Source of the DNA: Actinophytocola sp044466355
GTDB lineage: Bacteria; Actinomycetota; Actinomycetes; Mycobacteriales; Pseudonocardiaceae
Length of the DNA stretch: 64,000 bases
Direction: 5' to 3'
Assembly: GCF_044466355.1 (NCBI RefSeq)
Contig: NZ_JBITMQ010000014.1
Location: forward strand, 62,001 to 126,000
Part shown: positions 50,008 through 58,636 of the stretch, one piece after another
Layout: each line of letters starts with the position of its first letter
Numbering within the stretch: position 1 is the stretch's first letter
Position numbers and translations under genes: made by a program
The notes under the pieces: model-generated
What the model saw: the letters and a program-made list of their open reading frames with translations, nothing else
Database searches by the model: none
What the model was told of the DNA's origin: nothing

Positions 50008-50979
50008 GTGACTAGTGCAGACACCACCGGAGCGCTCGGCGTCGGCCTCGCGACGGTCACCGACGACGGCACCGTGCTCGACACCTGGTTCCCGAACCCC
50101 AAGCTGGACGACAACGCCGTGCCGGGCACGCAGCGGCTCTCCGAGCAGCAGGCCGCCGACGAGCTGGGCGCCGGGGTGTCGGCGCTGCTCGGACCCGACG
50201 ACGCCCGCGCCGTCGAGGTCGTCGCGGTGCGCACCGGCACCACCGACCTGTCCACGCCGCCCGTCGACGCCTACGACGTCTACCTGCGGTTGCACCTGCT
50301 GTCGGCGCGCCTGGTCCAGCCGCACGGGTGCAACCTCGACGGCATCTTCGGGCTGCTGTCCAACGTCGTGTGGACCAACCACGGGCCGTGCCGCGTCGAC
50401 GGTTTCGCCGCCACCCGCCTGCGCCTGCGCGCCCGGGGGGCGGTCACGGTGTACGGGGTCGACAAGTTCCCCAGGATGGTCGACTACGTGGTCCCGTCCG
50501 GCGTGCGGATCGGCGACGCCGACCGGGTGCGGCTCGGCGCGCACCTCGCCACCGGCACGACCGTCATGCACGAGGGCTTCGTCAACTACAACGCGGGCAC
50601 GCTGGGCGCGTCCATGGTGGAGGGCCGGATCTCGGCGGGCGTCGTGGTCGGCGACGGCTCCGACGTCGGCGGTGGCGCGTCGATCATGGGCACGCTGTCC
50701 GGCGGCGGCAAGGAGACCATCTCGCTCGGCGAGGGCTGCCTCATCGGCGCGAACGCGGGCATCGGCATCTCGCTGGGCGACAACTGCGTCGTCGAGGCCG
50801 GGCTGTACGTCACGGCCGGGACGAAGGTGACGCTGCCCGACGGCAAGCTCGTGAAGGCGCTCGAGCTGTCCGGTGCGGACAACCTGCTGTTCCGCCGCAA
50901 CTCCGCGACCGGTGCGGTCGAGGTCGTCGCGCGAACGGGAGCCGGCGTCGAGTTGAACGCGGCGTTGCACGCGAACTAA
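50008..50979 (+). CDS. dapD: 2,3,4,5-tetrahydropyridine-2,6-dicarboxylate N-succinyltransferase
   Basis: A 323-aa actinobacterial-type DapD. An N-terminal alpha/beta part is followed by a left-handed beta-helix of hexapeptide repeats (about residues 165-285, for example AHLATGTTVMHEGFVNYNAG). GASMVEGRISAGVVVGDGSD is the catalytic segment with the conserved Glu, and GKETISLGEGCLIGANAGIG binds succinyl-CoA. It makes N-succinyl-2-amino-6-ketopimelate. Leaderless GTG start. Confidence 0.95.
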   Translation: MTSADTTGALGVGLATVTDDGTVLDTWFPNPKLDDNAVPGTQRLSEQQAADELGAGVSALLGPDDARAVEVVAVRTGTTDLSTPPVDAYDVYLRLHLLSARLVQPHGCNLDGIFGLLSNVVWTNHGPCRVDGFAATRLRLRARGAVTVYGVDKFPRMVDYVVPSGVRIGDADRVRLGAHLATGTTVMHEGFVNYNAGTLGASMVEGRISAGVVVGDGSDVGGGASIMGTLSGGGKETISLGEGCLIGANAGIGISLGDNCVVEAGLYVTAGTKVTLPDGKLVKALELSGADNLLFRRNSATGAVEVVARTGAGVELNAALHAN

Positions 50980-50983
50980 CACC

Positions 50984-50989
50984 TAATAT
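50984..50989 (+). promoter_or_regulatory. leaderless promoter -10 of the CHAD gene
   Basis: TAATAT lies six bases before the ATG at 50996, right after the dapD stop. Confidence 0.55.
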
Positions 50990-50995
50990 CGATGG

Positions 50996-51799
50996 ATGTC
51001 CGCTGACACGCTGCAGGCCAGGTTGGCTGAACAGGCACGCGAGCTGACCGTCCAGGCCGAGGTCGCGCTCGCCGACACCGACCCGGAAGGGGTGCACCAG
51101 CTCCGCGTCGCCGTGCGGCGTGCGCGTGCGGCCCTGAAGACGTCCGGCGGGTACGACGAGCTGACGGCCGAGCTGCGGTGGATCTTCCGCAAGCTCGGCC
51201 CGCTCCGCGACCTCGACGTGCTGCTGGCGCGCTTCCGCGGCGACACGGCCGGGTTCTCACCCGACGAACTGGCCGCGGTCGACCGGCTGCTCGCCGGGCT
51301 CGTCGCGGAGCGGGGGAAGGCACTGCGGCGGGCGTCCAAGGCGTTGCGGGACGAGCGGTTCACACGGCTCGTCGGGTCCCTGGACGCCGCGACGCCGTCC
51401 GAGGGCGCGGCCGGGCTGGACCTGGTCGCGGAGATCGGCAGGCCCCACGACCGGCTCCGCGCCGAGGTGGCCGCGATCGGGACCGAACCGGCCGACGAGC
51501 AGCTGCACGAGCTGCGGATCTTCGGGAAGAAGCTGCGGTACGTGGCGGAGATGTCCACCGGCAAGGACGTCAAGTCGCTGGTCAAGGCCACGAAGCGGTT
51601 CCAGGACGTGCTGGGCGATTTCCACGACGCCTGCGTCGCCGAGGAACGCGTGCGGGCGCTGACACCGGGTGACCTGGACGAGGCGTTCGTGGCCGGGCGG
51701 CTGGTCGAGCGGGAACGGGCCAAGCAACTCCAGATGCGCGCGGAATGGTACGACGCGTGGCTCGAGGTCGACCGTCGCGCGCGGGCGCTACGCGGTTAG
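50996..51799 (+). CDS. CHAD domain-containing protein
   Basis: A 267-aa helical protein with conserved basic and His residues. Examples are GVHQLRVAVRRARAALKTS, FRKLGPLRDLDVLLARF, QLHELRIFGKKLRYVAEM and KRFQDVLGDFHDACVAEE. This is a single, complete CHAD domain, a fold that binds inorganic polyphosphate through its positive surface. No CYTH triphosphatase domain is fused. Likely a polyphosphate-associated protein in the cytoplasm. Its last 12 bp overlap the convergent dapC. Confidence 0.9.
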   Translation: MSADTLQARLAEQARELTVQAEVALADTDPEGVHQLRVAVRRARAALKTSGGYDELTAELRWIFRKLGPLRDLDVLLARFRGDTAGFSPDELAAVDRLLAGLVAERGKALRRASKALRDERFTRLVGSLDAATPSEGAAGLDLVAEIGRPHDRLRAEVAAIGTEPADEQLHELRIFGKKLRYVAEMSTGKDVKSLVKATKRFQDVLGDFHDACVAEERVRALTPGDLDEAFVAGRLVERERAKQLQMRAEWYDAWLEVDRRARALRG

Positions 51800-52873
51800 C
51801 CGCTTCGCCGCCGCCTCGACGCGTTCGTCGGTCGCCGTGAGCGCGATCCGGACGTGCCTGTCGCCGGTCGGCCCGTAGAACGTGCCCGGGGCGGCCAGGA
51901 TGCCGCGTTCAGCCAGCCAGTCGACGGTGACCCACGCGTCCTCGCCGCGGGTCGACCACAGGTACAGGCCGGCCTCGGAGTGGTCGATCGTGAACCCGGC
52001 GGCCTCCAGCGCGGGCTTCAGCACCGCCCGCCGGGCGGCGTAGCAGGCCTTCTGCGTGGCCACGTGCTCGTCGTCGGCCAGCGCCGCGGTCATCGCCGCC
52101 TGCACCGGGTGCGGGACGATCATGCCCGCGTGCTTGCGGACCGCCAGCAGCCGCTCGACCAGCGCGGGGTCCCCGGTGACGTACCCGGCGCGGTACCCGG
52201 CCAGGTTCGACGACTTCGACAGCGAGTGCACCGCGAGCACGCCGTCGTGGGAGCCGCCGCTGACCGACTCGTGCAGCACCGACACCGGCTCGGTCTCCCA
52301 GCCCAGCGACAGGTAGCACTCGTCGGACACCACGACCGTGCCCCGTGCGCGGGCCCAGTCCACCACCTTGCGCAGGTGTTCGGGCGGCAGCACGCGGCCG
52401 GTCGGGTTCGACGGGGAGTTCAGCCACACGAGCTTCGGCGTGGCCGGACCGACGGCGACCGTGCTGTCCGTGCGCAGCACGTCGGCACCGGCGAGGCGCG
52501 TGCCGACCTCGTAGGTCGGGTAGGCGAGCGACGGGAGCACCACCAGGTCGCCCGCGCCGACGCCGAGCAGCGTCGGCAGCCACGCCACCAGCTCCTTCGA
52601 GCCGATCGTGGGCAGCACGGCGACCGGGTCGACCAGCACCCCGTACCGCCGCGCGAGCGCGTCGGCCGCGGCCTGGCGCAGCGCGGGGGTGCCGTGGGTC
52701 GTCGGGTAGCCGGGGATCCAGGCGGCGCCGGTCAGCGCCTCCTGGATGACCGTGGGCACCGCGTCGACCGGGGTGCCCACCGACAGGTCCACCAGGCCGT
52801 CCGGGTGCGCACGGGCCTTCGCGCCGGCGTCCGCCAGCGTGTCCCAGGGGAAGTCGGGTAGGCGAGCCTTCAC
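51788..52873 (-). CDS. dapC: succinyldiaminopimelate transaminase
   Basis: A 361-aa fold-type I aminotransferase giving N-succinyl-LL-diaminopimelate. The PLP lysine is in VHSLSKSSNLAGYRAGYVTG, with LVWLNSPSNPTGRVLP and VVSDECYLSLGWE lining the cofactor. The length matches mycobacterial DapC (Rv1178). The GTG start overlaps the ferredoxin stop by four bases, a conserved pairing. With dapD and dapE it completes three succinylase-branch steps in this block. Confidence 0.93.
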   Translation of the reverse strand: MKARLPDFPWDTLADAGAKARAHPDGLVDLSVGTPVDAVPTVIQEALTGAAWIPGYPTTHGTPALRQAAADALARRYGVLVDPVAVLPTIGSKELVAWLPTLLGVGAGDLVVLPSLAYPTYEVGTRLAGADVLRTDSTVAVGPATPKLVWLNSPSNPTGRVLPPEHLRKVVDWARARGTVVVSDECYLSLGWETEPVSVLHESVSGGSHDGVLAVHSLSKSSNLAGYRAGYVTGDPALVERLLAVRKHAGMIVPHPVQAAMTAALADDEHVATQKACYAARRAVLKPALEAAGFTIDHSEAGLYLWSTRGEDAWVTVDWLAERGILAAPGTFYGPTGDRHVRIALTATDERVEAAAKRLTA

Positions 52874-53196
52874 TCGTCGTGCTGGACCGGGGGGAGGTCC
52901 TTGATCCACTGGGGGTCGTTCGAGGTCTTGCCGACCTTGGCCGCGCCGCCCGGGGAGCCGAGCTCGTCGAAGAAGTCGACGTTGGCCTTGGTGTAGTCCT
53001 TCCACTGGTCGGGGACGTCGTCCTCGTAGTAGATGGCCTCCACGGGGCACACCGGCTCACAGGCGCCGCAGTCAACGCACTCGTCGGGGTGGATGTACAG
53101 CATCCGGTCACCCTCGTAGATGCAGTCGACCGGGCACTCCTCGATGCATGCCTTGTCGAGCAGGTCGACGCACGGCTCGGCGATCACGTAGGTCAC
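52870..53196 (-). CDS. fdxA: seven-iron ferredoxin
   Basis: A 108-aa ferredoxin with one 3Fe-4S and one 4Fe-4S cluster. Cysteine patterns are EPCVDLLDKACIEECPVDCIYEG and CVDCGACEPVCPVEAI, in which the first cluster lacks one of the usual four ligands. It is an electron carrier for P450s and other redox enzymes; the NADP reductase at 38.8 kb is a possible partner. GTG start with AGGAG upstream. Translationally coupled to dapC. Confidence 0.95.
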   Translation of the reverse strand: MTYVIAEPCVDLLDKACIEECPVDCIYEGDRMLYIHPDECVDCGACEPVCPVEAIYYEDDVPDQWKDYTKANVDFFDELGSPGGAAKVGKTSNDPQWIKDLPPVQHDE

Positions 53197-53255
53197 TGCT
53201 TCTCCTGTTTGATGTCCAGCGTGTCCAGCAAGGCACGAGGTTACCGGCCACCGCT

Positions 53256-53261
53256 AGTATC
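53256..53261 (-). promoter_or_regulatory. candidate -10 of the ferredoxin gene
   Basis: GATACT on the minus strand lies about 60 bases before the ferredoxin start. This would give a leader containing the AGGAG site. Confidence 0.3.
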
Positions 53262-53282
53262 CCTCTCAGCGCAGGCCCGCGT

Positions 53283-53678
53283 TCACCGTGGTGGGGTCAG
53301 TGTGGTGGCGAGCACCTTGCCCAGCACCACCGCCGAGGGTAGGGCCCCGCACGCGAACAGCAGCAGCGAGCGCCAGTCGGCGATCAGCACCAGGTCACCG
53401 CCTGGTCCGAACATCCCGAACACCCCCACGACGATAATCCACGCGAGCAGCGGAGCCGCCGCCACCAGCAGTTTCGGCGAAAGTTTCCCAGCGACTGAGA
53501 CGAGCCACGGGGTGGTCAGCGCGGCGACGATCGCGCTCGCCGGCACCGGCACTCCGCCCAGCGCGTACGGCAGCACGTAGCCGTCGAGCCGCAACGGCAG
53601 GAACAGCAGCTCCAGCACCGCGAGGACGACGGCGTCCACCACCAGTACAGCGAGCGTCAGCCAGTTCCTGACCGTCAC
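53283..53678 (-). CDS. small polytopic membrane protein coupled to mshB (Rv1171-like)
   Basis: A 131-aa protein with four hydrophobic helices (for example LTLAVLVVDAVVLAVLELLF and LLVAAAPLLAWIIVVGVFGM). GTG start overlaps the mshB stop by four bases. Mycobacteria have a similarly sized gene at this position (Rv1171). Function unknown; a role in mycothiol metabolism is only suggested by coupling. Confidence 0.8.
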   Translation of the reverse strand: MTVRNWLTLAVLVVDAVVLAVLELLFLPLRLDGYVLPYALGGVPVPASAIVAALTTPWLVSVAGKLSPKLLVAAAPLLAWIIVVGVFGMFGPGGDLVLIADWRSLLLFACGALPSAVVLGKVLATTLTPPR

Positions 53679-54517
53679 GCGAGCCCGCCGAACAGGTCGG
53701 TGTCCGCCCCGTCCCCGTCGCCGCGGCCGAGCAGGTAGAACTCGGCGGGCGGCAGTGGCTGCGCGATGCCGTTGGACAGCGCGTACGCCTGCGCGCCGTC
53801 GGCGCCCTGCCACACGCTGACCTGCGTCGAGTGGGCGGCCAGCGCCTCGACCTTGACCGACAGCACGTCCGAGGTGTCGATCGTGGTGGTGATCCGCGCG
53901 TCGTCGGTCACCGGCAGCTCGCCCGGCTCGGGCAGCCGGAACGGCAGCCCCTCGCGGTCGGCGAGCGCGGCGACGCCCTCGTCGGTGGCCCGCCGCGACG
54001 TGACCGCGTAGAACACCCGGTCGACCTCGGGCCCGCACGCGGCCATGGTGACCTCGTGGGCGCGGATGTGGTCGGGGTGGCCGTAGCCGCCGTCCGGGCC
54101 GTAGGTCACCACGACCTGCGGGCGCACGTCGGCGAGCACGTCGGCCAGCGCCGCGGCCTGTTCGGCCAGGTCACCGCCCGCGAACGCACGCGGGTGGGCG
54201 TTCGAGCCGACGCCTGCCATGCCGGAGTCGCGCCAGCGGCCCACACCGCCGAGCCAGCGGTGGTCGGAGACGCCCAGGGCGGCGCACGCGGCCCGCAGCT
54301 CGCCGATGCGGTACCCGCCGAGCTGGTCGGCGGCGTCGGCGGCCAGGCCCCGCAGGCTCGCCGGGATGATCTCCCCCTCCTCACCGAGGGTGCACGTGAC
54401 CAGCGTGACCTGCGCACCGGCGGCCGCGTACCGGGCGATGGTGCCGCCCGTCCACAGGCTCTCGTCGTCGGGGTGCGCGTGCACGAGCAGGAGTCGCGGC
54501 GCTGTTGAGAGGGTCAT
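53675..54517 (-). CDS. mshB: GlcNAc-inositol deacetylase of mycothiol synthesis
   Basis: A 280-aa zinc deacetylase of the PIG-L family. It removes acetyl from GlcNAc-Ins, the second step of mycothiol synthesis. Zinc ligands are in LVHAHPDDESLWTGG (residues 11-25) and GGYGHPDHIRAHEV. TLGEEGEIIPASLRGL and WLGGVGRWRDSGM match MshB rather than Mca. Its ATG shares a base with the stop of an oligopeptide permease gene, so in this genome mshB is transcriptionally downstream of transporter genes. Confidence 0.95.
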   Translation of the reverse strand: MTLSTAPRLLLVHAHPDDESLWTGGTIARYAAAGAQVTLVTCTLGEEGEIIPASLRGLAADAADQLGGYRIGELRAACAALGVSDHRWLGGVGRWRDSGMAGVGSNAHPRAFAGGDLAEQAAALADVLADVRPQVVVTYGPDGGYGHPDHIRAHEVTMAACGPEVDRVFYAVTSRRATDEGVAALADREGLPFRLPEPGELPVTDDARITTTIDTSDVLSVKVEALAAHSTQVSVWQGADGAQAYALSNGIAQPLPPAEFYLLGRGDGDGADTDLFGGLA

Positions 54518-55467
54518 CAGTCAAAGGTCCGTATCCGTGGGTCCAGCCAGGCGGTCAGGATATCGGCGAGCATCAGGACGATCACGAACAAGGCGACCGA
54601 GTACACGGTGACGGCGAGCATGACCGGGTGGTTGTTCTCGTTCATGCTGCGCACGAACAGGTAGCCCAGGCCGTTGTACTGGAAGATCGCCTCGACGAGG
54701 ATCGTGCCGCCCATCAGCGCGCCGAGCTGCACGGCCGACAGCTCGGCCACCGGGATCATGGCGTTGCGGGCCGCGTGCTTGAACAGGACCCTGCGTTCGG
54801 TGAGCCCCTTGGCCCGTGCGGTGCGGATGTAGTCGGCGTCGAGCACCTCGATCATCGCGCCGCGGGCGAGCACCACGGTGAACGCGAGCGCGCCGACCCC
54901 CAGCGTGATCGCGGGGAGGATCAGCTCCTGCAGCCACGTCGTCTCGATGCCGATGGAGCGGGGGATCAGCGGGAACGCCTCCCAGCCGAAGATCGACCGG
55001 CCGGAGAACGCGTCGCGGATCCACACACCGAGCACGAACAGCGGGAGCACGGTGATCGTGATCGCCGCGAACGTGATCGTCGTGTCGACGAACGAGTGCC
55101 GCAGCCGGGCCGCGACGATCCCCAGCGACACCCCGACGACGACCTGGATGGCGAGCGCGACGAGCGCGAGCCGCAGCGAGTTCGGCGCGGCCTCGGCGAG
55201 CAGGTCGATCACCGGCCGCCTGCGCTCGAAGTCGATGCCGAGGTCGCCCGAGAACAGGTTGCCGACGTAGACGAGGTAGCGGACGAACAGCGGCTTGTCG
55301 AGGCCGAACGTCTCGTTGAGCATCGCCCGCGCCTCGGGCGTCTGCATGCGTGGCCCGATCATCCGGAACGGGTCGCCCCACTCGGTGACCGCCACCAGCG
55401 CGCCGAACGTCGTCACGAGGACCACGAACACGGCGTTCGCGACTCTGCGTAGCAGGAACTTGCCCAT
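54517..55467 (-). CDS. OppB-type ABC permease, tandem copy 1
   Basis: A 316-aa peptide ABC permease with six TM helices. The conserved cytoplasmic EAA loop is DYIRTARAKGLTERRVLFKH. A large loop follows TM1, containing MQTPEARAMLNETFGLDKPL. It closely resembles the next gene over its whole length. No ATPase or binding-protein gene is attached directly; it would rely on OppD/OppF upstream. It ends on the mshB start codon. Confidence 0.92.
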   Translation of the reverse strand: MGKFLLRRVANAVFVVLVTTFGALVAVTEWGDPFRMIGPRMQTPEARAMLNETFGLDKPLFVRYLVYVGNLFSGDLGIDFERRRPVIDLLAEAAPNSLRLALVALAIQVVVGVSLGIVAARLRHSFVDTTITFAAITITVLPLFVLGVWIRDAFSGRSIFGWEAFPLIPRSIGIETTWLQELILPAITLGVGALAFTVVLARGAMIEVLDADYIRTARAKGLTERRVLFKHAARNAMIPVAELSAVQLGALMGGTILVEAIFQYNGLGYLFVRSMNENNHPVMLAVTVYSVALFVIVLMLADILTAWLDPRIRTFD

Positions 55468-55469
55468 GT

Positions 55470-56420
55470 CTAGTCCCCGGTCCGGATGCGTGGGTCGAGC
55501 CAGGCGGTCACGACGTCGGCGAGCATCAGCACGACCACGAACGCCGCGACGGAGTACAGGGTGATGGCGAGCATGACCGGGTGGTTGTTCTCGTTCATCG
55601 ACCGCACGAACAGGTAGCCGAGGCCCGGGTACTGGAAGATCGCCTCGATCATGACCGAGCCGCCCATCAGCGCGCCGAGCTGCATCGCCGACAGCTCGGC
55701 GACGGGGATCATGGCGTTGCGTGCCGCGTGCTTGAAGACGATCTTGCGTTCGGTGAGGCCCTTGGCACGGGCCGTGCGGACGTAGTCGGCGCCCAGCGCC
55801 TCCAGCATCGACCCCCGCGCCAACCCGACGGTGTACGCGAGCGCGCCGACCCCCAGCGTGATCGCGGGCAGGAACAGGTCCTGCAGCCAGCTGGTCTCGA
55901 TGCCGATGGACCGCGGTATGAGCGGGAACGCCTCCCAGCCGAACACGGAGACGCCGGACAGCGTGTGCCGCAGCACGACGCCGAGCACGAACAGCGGGAC
56001 GATCGTGATCACGATCGCGGCGGCGGTGATCACCATGTCGGTGAACGAGCGGTGCAGCCAGGCGGCGACGATGCCGAGGGTGACGCCGAAGACCACCTGG
56101 ATCGCCAGCGCGGCGAGGGCCAGCCGGAACGTGTTGGGCGCCGCGGCGGCGAGCTGGTCGAACACCGGGCGTCTTCGTTCGAAGTCGATGCCGAGGTCAC
56201 CGGTGGCGAGGTTGCCCACGAACCGCAGGTAGCGGACGACCAGCGGCTGGTCGAGGCCGAACGTCTCGTTCAGCATCGCCCGCGCCTCGGGCGTCTGCAT
56301 CCGGTCGCCGATAATCTTGAACGGGTCGCCCCACTCGGTCACCGCGACGAGCGCGCCGAAGGTGGTCACGACCAGGACGAAGATCATGCGTGCGAACCGG
56401 CGCACGAGGAACGTGACCAT
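55470..56420 (-). CDS. OppB-type ABC permease, tandem copy 2
   Basis: A 316-aa paralogue of the downstream permease, about three quarters identical by eye. Shared strings include VTTFGALVAVTEWGDPFK, SIGIET(T/S)WLQ and RSMNENNHPVMLA. EAA loop DYVRTARAKGLTERKIVFKH. Start 56420 is 77 bp from the oppF stop, with a terminator between. The two copies are separated by two bases and must have arisen by tandem duplication. Confidence 0.92.
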   Translation of the reverse strand: MVTFLVRRFARMIFVLVVTTFGALVAVTEWGDPFKIIGDRMQTPEARAMLNETFGLDQPLVVRYLRFVGNLATGDLGIDFERRRPVFDQLAAAAPNTFRLALAALAIQVVFGVTLGIVAAWLHRSFTDMVITAAAIVITIVPLFVLGVVLRHTLSGVSVFGWEAFPLIPRSIGIETSWLQDLFLPAITLGVGALAYTVGLARGSMLEALGADYVRTARAKGLTERKIVFKHAARNAMIPVAELSAMQLGALMGGSVMIEAIFQYPGLGYLFVRSMNENNHPVMLAITLYSVAAFVVVLMLADVVTAWLDPRIRTGD

Positions 56421-56442
56421 TCGCCCCCCTCATGGAACACAC

Positions 56443-56487
56443 AGAAGGCGCGTCCGGGACGTCGTGCGAGTCCCGGACGCGCCTTCT
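56443..56487 (-). terminator. terminator between oppF and the tandem permeases
   Basis: A perfect 18-bp stem AGAAGGCGCGTCCGGGAC and its complement, loop of nine bases, 10 bp after the oppF stop. The permease start lies 22 bp beyond. Confidence 0.8.
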
Positions 56488-56497
56488 GACAAGCGCG

Positions 56498-57565
56498 TCA
56501 GGCGCGCACGACCTCGCGGAGAGACGCGAAGTGGCACGAGGCCTGGTGGCCGGCGCCGGCGCCGGCGCCCACGTCGTACAGCGGGGGCGGCTCCTCGATG
56601 CAACGGCGCTGGTCGGACTCGGCCAGCTGCTCGAACTTCCAGCAACGGGTGCGGAACCGGCAGCCCGACGGCGGGTTGGCCGGGTTCGGCACGTCACCGC
56701 GCAGCACGATGCGCTCGCGCTGCCGCTCCAGCTTCGGGTCCGGGATCGGCACCGCCGAGATGAGCGCCTGGGTGTAGGGGTGGTACGGCCGGTCGAACAG
56801 GTCGTCCCGGTTGGCGATCTCCACCACGTTGCCCAGGTACATCACGGCGACCCGGTCGGCGATGTGCCGGACCACGGACAGGTCGTGCGCGATGAACAGG
56901 TACGTCAGCCCCAGCTCGTCCTGCAGGTCCTCCAGCAGGTTCACGATCTGGGCCTGGATCGACACGTCCAGCGCCGACACCGGCTCGTCCAGCACGATGA
57001 ACTTGGGGTTCATCGCGATCGCGCGGGCGATGCCGACGCGCTGGCGCTGACCACCGGAGAACTCGTGCGGGTAGCGGTCCGCGTACTCCTCGGCGAGACC
57101 GACCGTGTCCAGCAGGTCGCTGATGGTCTTGCGGCTCGCCTCCTGCCCGAGCAGCTGGTACTTCTCGGACAGGATCTGCCGGATCGTCATGCGCGGGTTC
57201 AGCGACGCGTACGGGTCCTGGAACACGATCTGCATGTCGCGGCGGGCCTTGCGCAGCTCGGTCTTGCCCAGCCCCGTCACGTCGACGCCGTCGAGCACGA
57301 CCTTGCCGGACGTGGGCTCGAGCAGACGCAGGATCGCCCGCGCGGTCGTCGACTTGCCGCAGCCGGACTCGCCGACCAGCGCCACCGTCTGCCCGCGGTA
57401 GACGTTCAGGTCGACCCCGTCGACGGCCTTGACCTGGCCGATCGTCCGCTTGAAGAACACGCCGGAGCGGATGGGGAAGTGCTTGACGAGGTTGCTCACC
57501 TCGAGCATCGGCTGCTGCTGGGCCTCGGCGGTGCCGAGCCCACCCTGCGAGGACGCCTGGGTCAC
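56498..57565 (-). CDS. oppF: oligopeptide ABC transporter ATP-binding protein OppF-like
   Basis: A 355-aa ABC ATPase. Walker A is ALVGESGCGKSTTARAIL. The Q loop is MQIVFQDPYASLNPRMTI, the signature EFSGGQRQRVGIARAI and Walker B FIVLDEPVSALDVS. The C-terminal oligopeptide region has the Fe-S-type cysteines in GCRFRTRCWKFEQ plus later Cys residues. Pairs with OppD to energise peptide import. The C-terminal tail holds an Ala-Gly repeat (DVGAGAGAGHQ). Confidence 0.95.
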   Translation of the reverse strand: MTQASSQGGLGTAEAQQQPMLEVSNLVKHFPIRSGVFFKRTIGQVKAVDGVDLNVYRGQTVALVGESGCGKSTTARAILRLLEPTSGKVVLDGVDVTGLGKTELRKARRDMQIVFQDPYASLNPRMTIRQILSEKYQLLGQEASRKTISDLLDTVGLAEEYADRYPHEFSGGQRQRVGIARAIAMNPKFIVLDEPVSALDVSIQAQIVNLLEDLQDELGLTYLFIAHDLSVVRHIADRVAVMYLGNVVEIANRDDLFDRPYHPYTQALISAVPIPDPKLERQRERIVLRGDVPNPANPPSGCRFRTRCWKFEQLAESDQRRCIEEPPPLYDVGAGAGAGHQASCHFASLREVVRA

Positions 57566-58608
57566 TTGGCTCCCACCCTCTCGTCGTAGGCGATCGCCAC
57601 ACGGTCACTGTGCACGCACGCCGCGAGGTGCTGCTGTCCGTCCACCGGCTCCAGCGCGGGCACCTGCGGCAGGCAGGCGTCCGTCGCGAACGCGCAGCGG
57701 GGGTGGAACGGGCAGCCCTGCGGCACCTTCGCCAGTGACGGCGGGATGCCCTTGATCGGCTGCAGGCGGGCCTGACGGCTCTGGTCCATCCTCGGCAGCG
57801 AGGACAGCAGACCGTAGGTGTAGGCGTGCCGGGGCGAGTAGAAGATCTCGTCCGCGGTGCCGGACTCGACGATCTTGCCCGCGTACATGACGTTGATGCG
57901 GTCGGCGTAGGACGCCACCACGCCGAGGTCGTGCGTGATCAGCACGATCGCGGTGTTGCGGTCCTCCTGCAGCTTCTGCAGCAGCGCCATGATCTGCGCC
58001 TGCACCGTCACGTCGAGCGCGGTGGTCGGCTCGTCCGCCAGCAGCACGTGCGGGTCGTTGGCCAGCGCCATCGCGATCATCGCGCGCTGGCGCATACCGC
58101 CCGAGAACTCGTGCGGGTACTGGTTGATCCGCACCTTCGGGTTCGGGATGCCGACCTCACCGAGCAGGTCCAGCGCCCGCTTCTTCGCGGTGTGCTTGGA
58201 CACGTCCTGGTGGGTGCGGACCATCTCGGCGATCTGGTCACCGACCCGGAACACCGGGTTCAGCGCGGTCAGCGGGTCCTGGAAGATCATCGCGATCTGG
58301 CTGCCCCGCAGCTTGCGCTGCTGCTTCTCCGGCATCTTCAGCAGCGACCGGCCACGCAGGAAGATGTCGCCGGACGGGAAGGTCGCCGGAGGCGAGGGCA
58401 CCAGGCCGAGGATCGTCATCGCGGACACGGACTTGCCGGAGCCGGACTCGCCGACGATCGCGAGCGTCTCGCCCTCGCTCACGCTCCACGAGACGCCGTC
58501 GACCGCCTTCACCATGCCGTAGTCGGTCTTGAAGTGGACCCGCAGGTCACGTACCTCGAGCAGCGGGGCTGGTGGCCCGTCGAGGTCGATGTCGGCTGCG
58601 CCGGTCAT
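57562..58608 (-). CDS. oppD: oligopeptide ABC transporter ATP-binding protein OppD-like
   Basis: A 348-aa ABC ATPase. Walker A is AIVGESGSGKSVSAMTIL. The Q loop is IAMIFQDPLTALNPVF, the signature EFSGGMRQRAMIAMAL and Walker B VLLADEPTTALDVT. The C-terminal peptide-transporter domain has QGCPFHPRCAFATDACLPQ. Its stop overlaps the oppF start by four bases. Cytoplasmic; couples ATP hydrolysis to OppB/C. Confidence 0.95.
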   Translation of the reverse strand: MTGAADIDLDGPPAPLLEVRDLRVHFKTDYGMVKAVDGVSWSVSEGETLAIVGESGSGKSVSAMTILGLVPSPPATFPSGDIFLRGRSLLKMPEKQQRKLRGSQIAMIFQDPLTALNPVFRVGDQIAEMVRTHQDVSKHTAKKRALDLLGEVGIPNPKVRINQYPHEFSGGMRQRAMIAMALANDPHVLLADEPTTALDVTVQAQIMALLQKLQEDRNTAIVLITHDLGVVASYADRINVMYAGKIVESGTADEIFYSPRHAYTYGLLSSLPRMDQSRQARLQPIKGIPPSLAKVPQGCPFHPRCAFATDACLPQVPALEPVDGQQHLAACVHSDRVAIAYDERVGAK

Positions 58609-58636
58609 CTGGGTGGTTCTCCTTGCTTGTGGCGGT

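Noticed and set aside
55470..56420. The two adjacent permeases as one frameshifted gene
   Set aside because: Each has a full six-helix fold, start, stop and EAA loop; they are paralogues.
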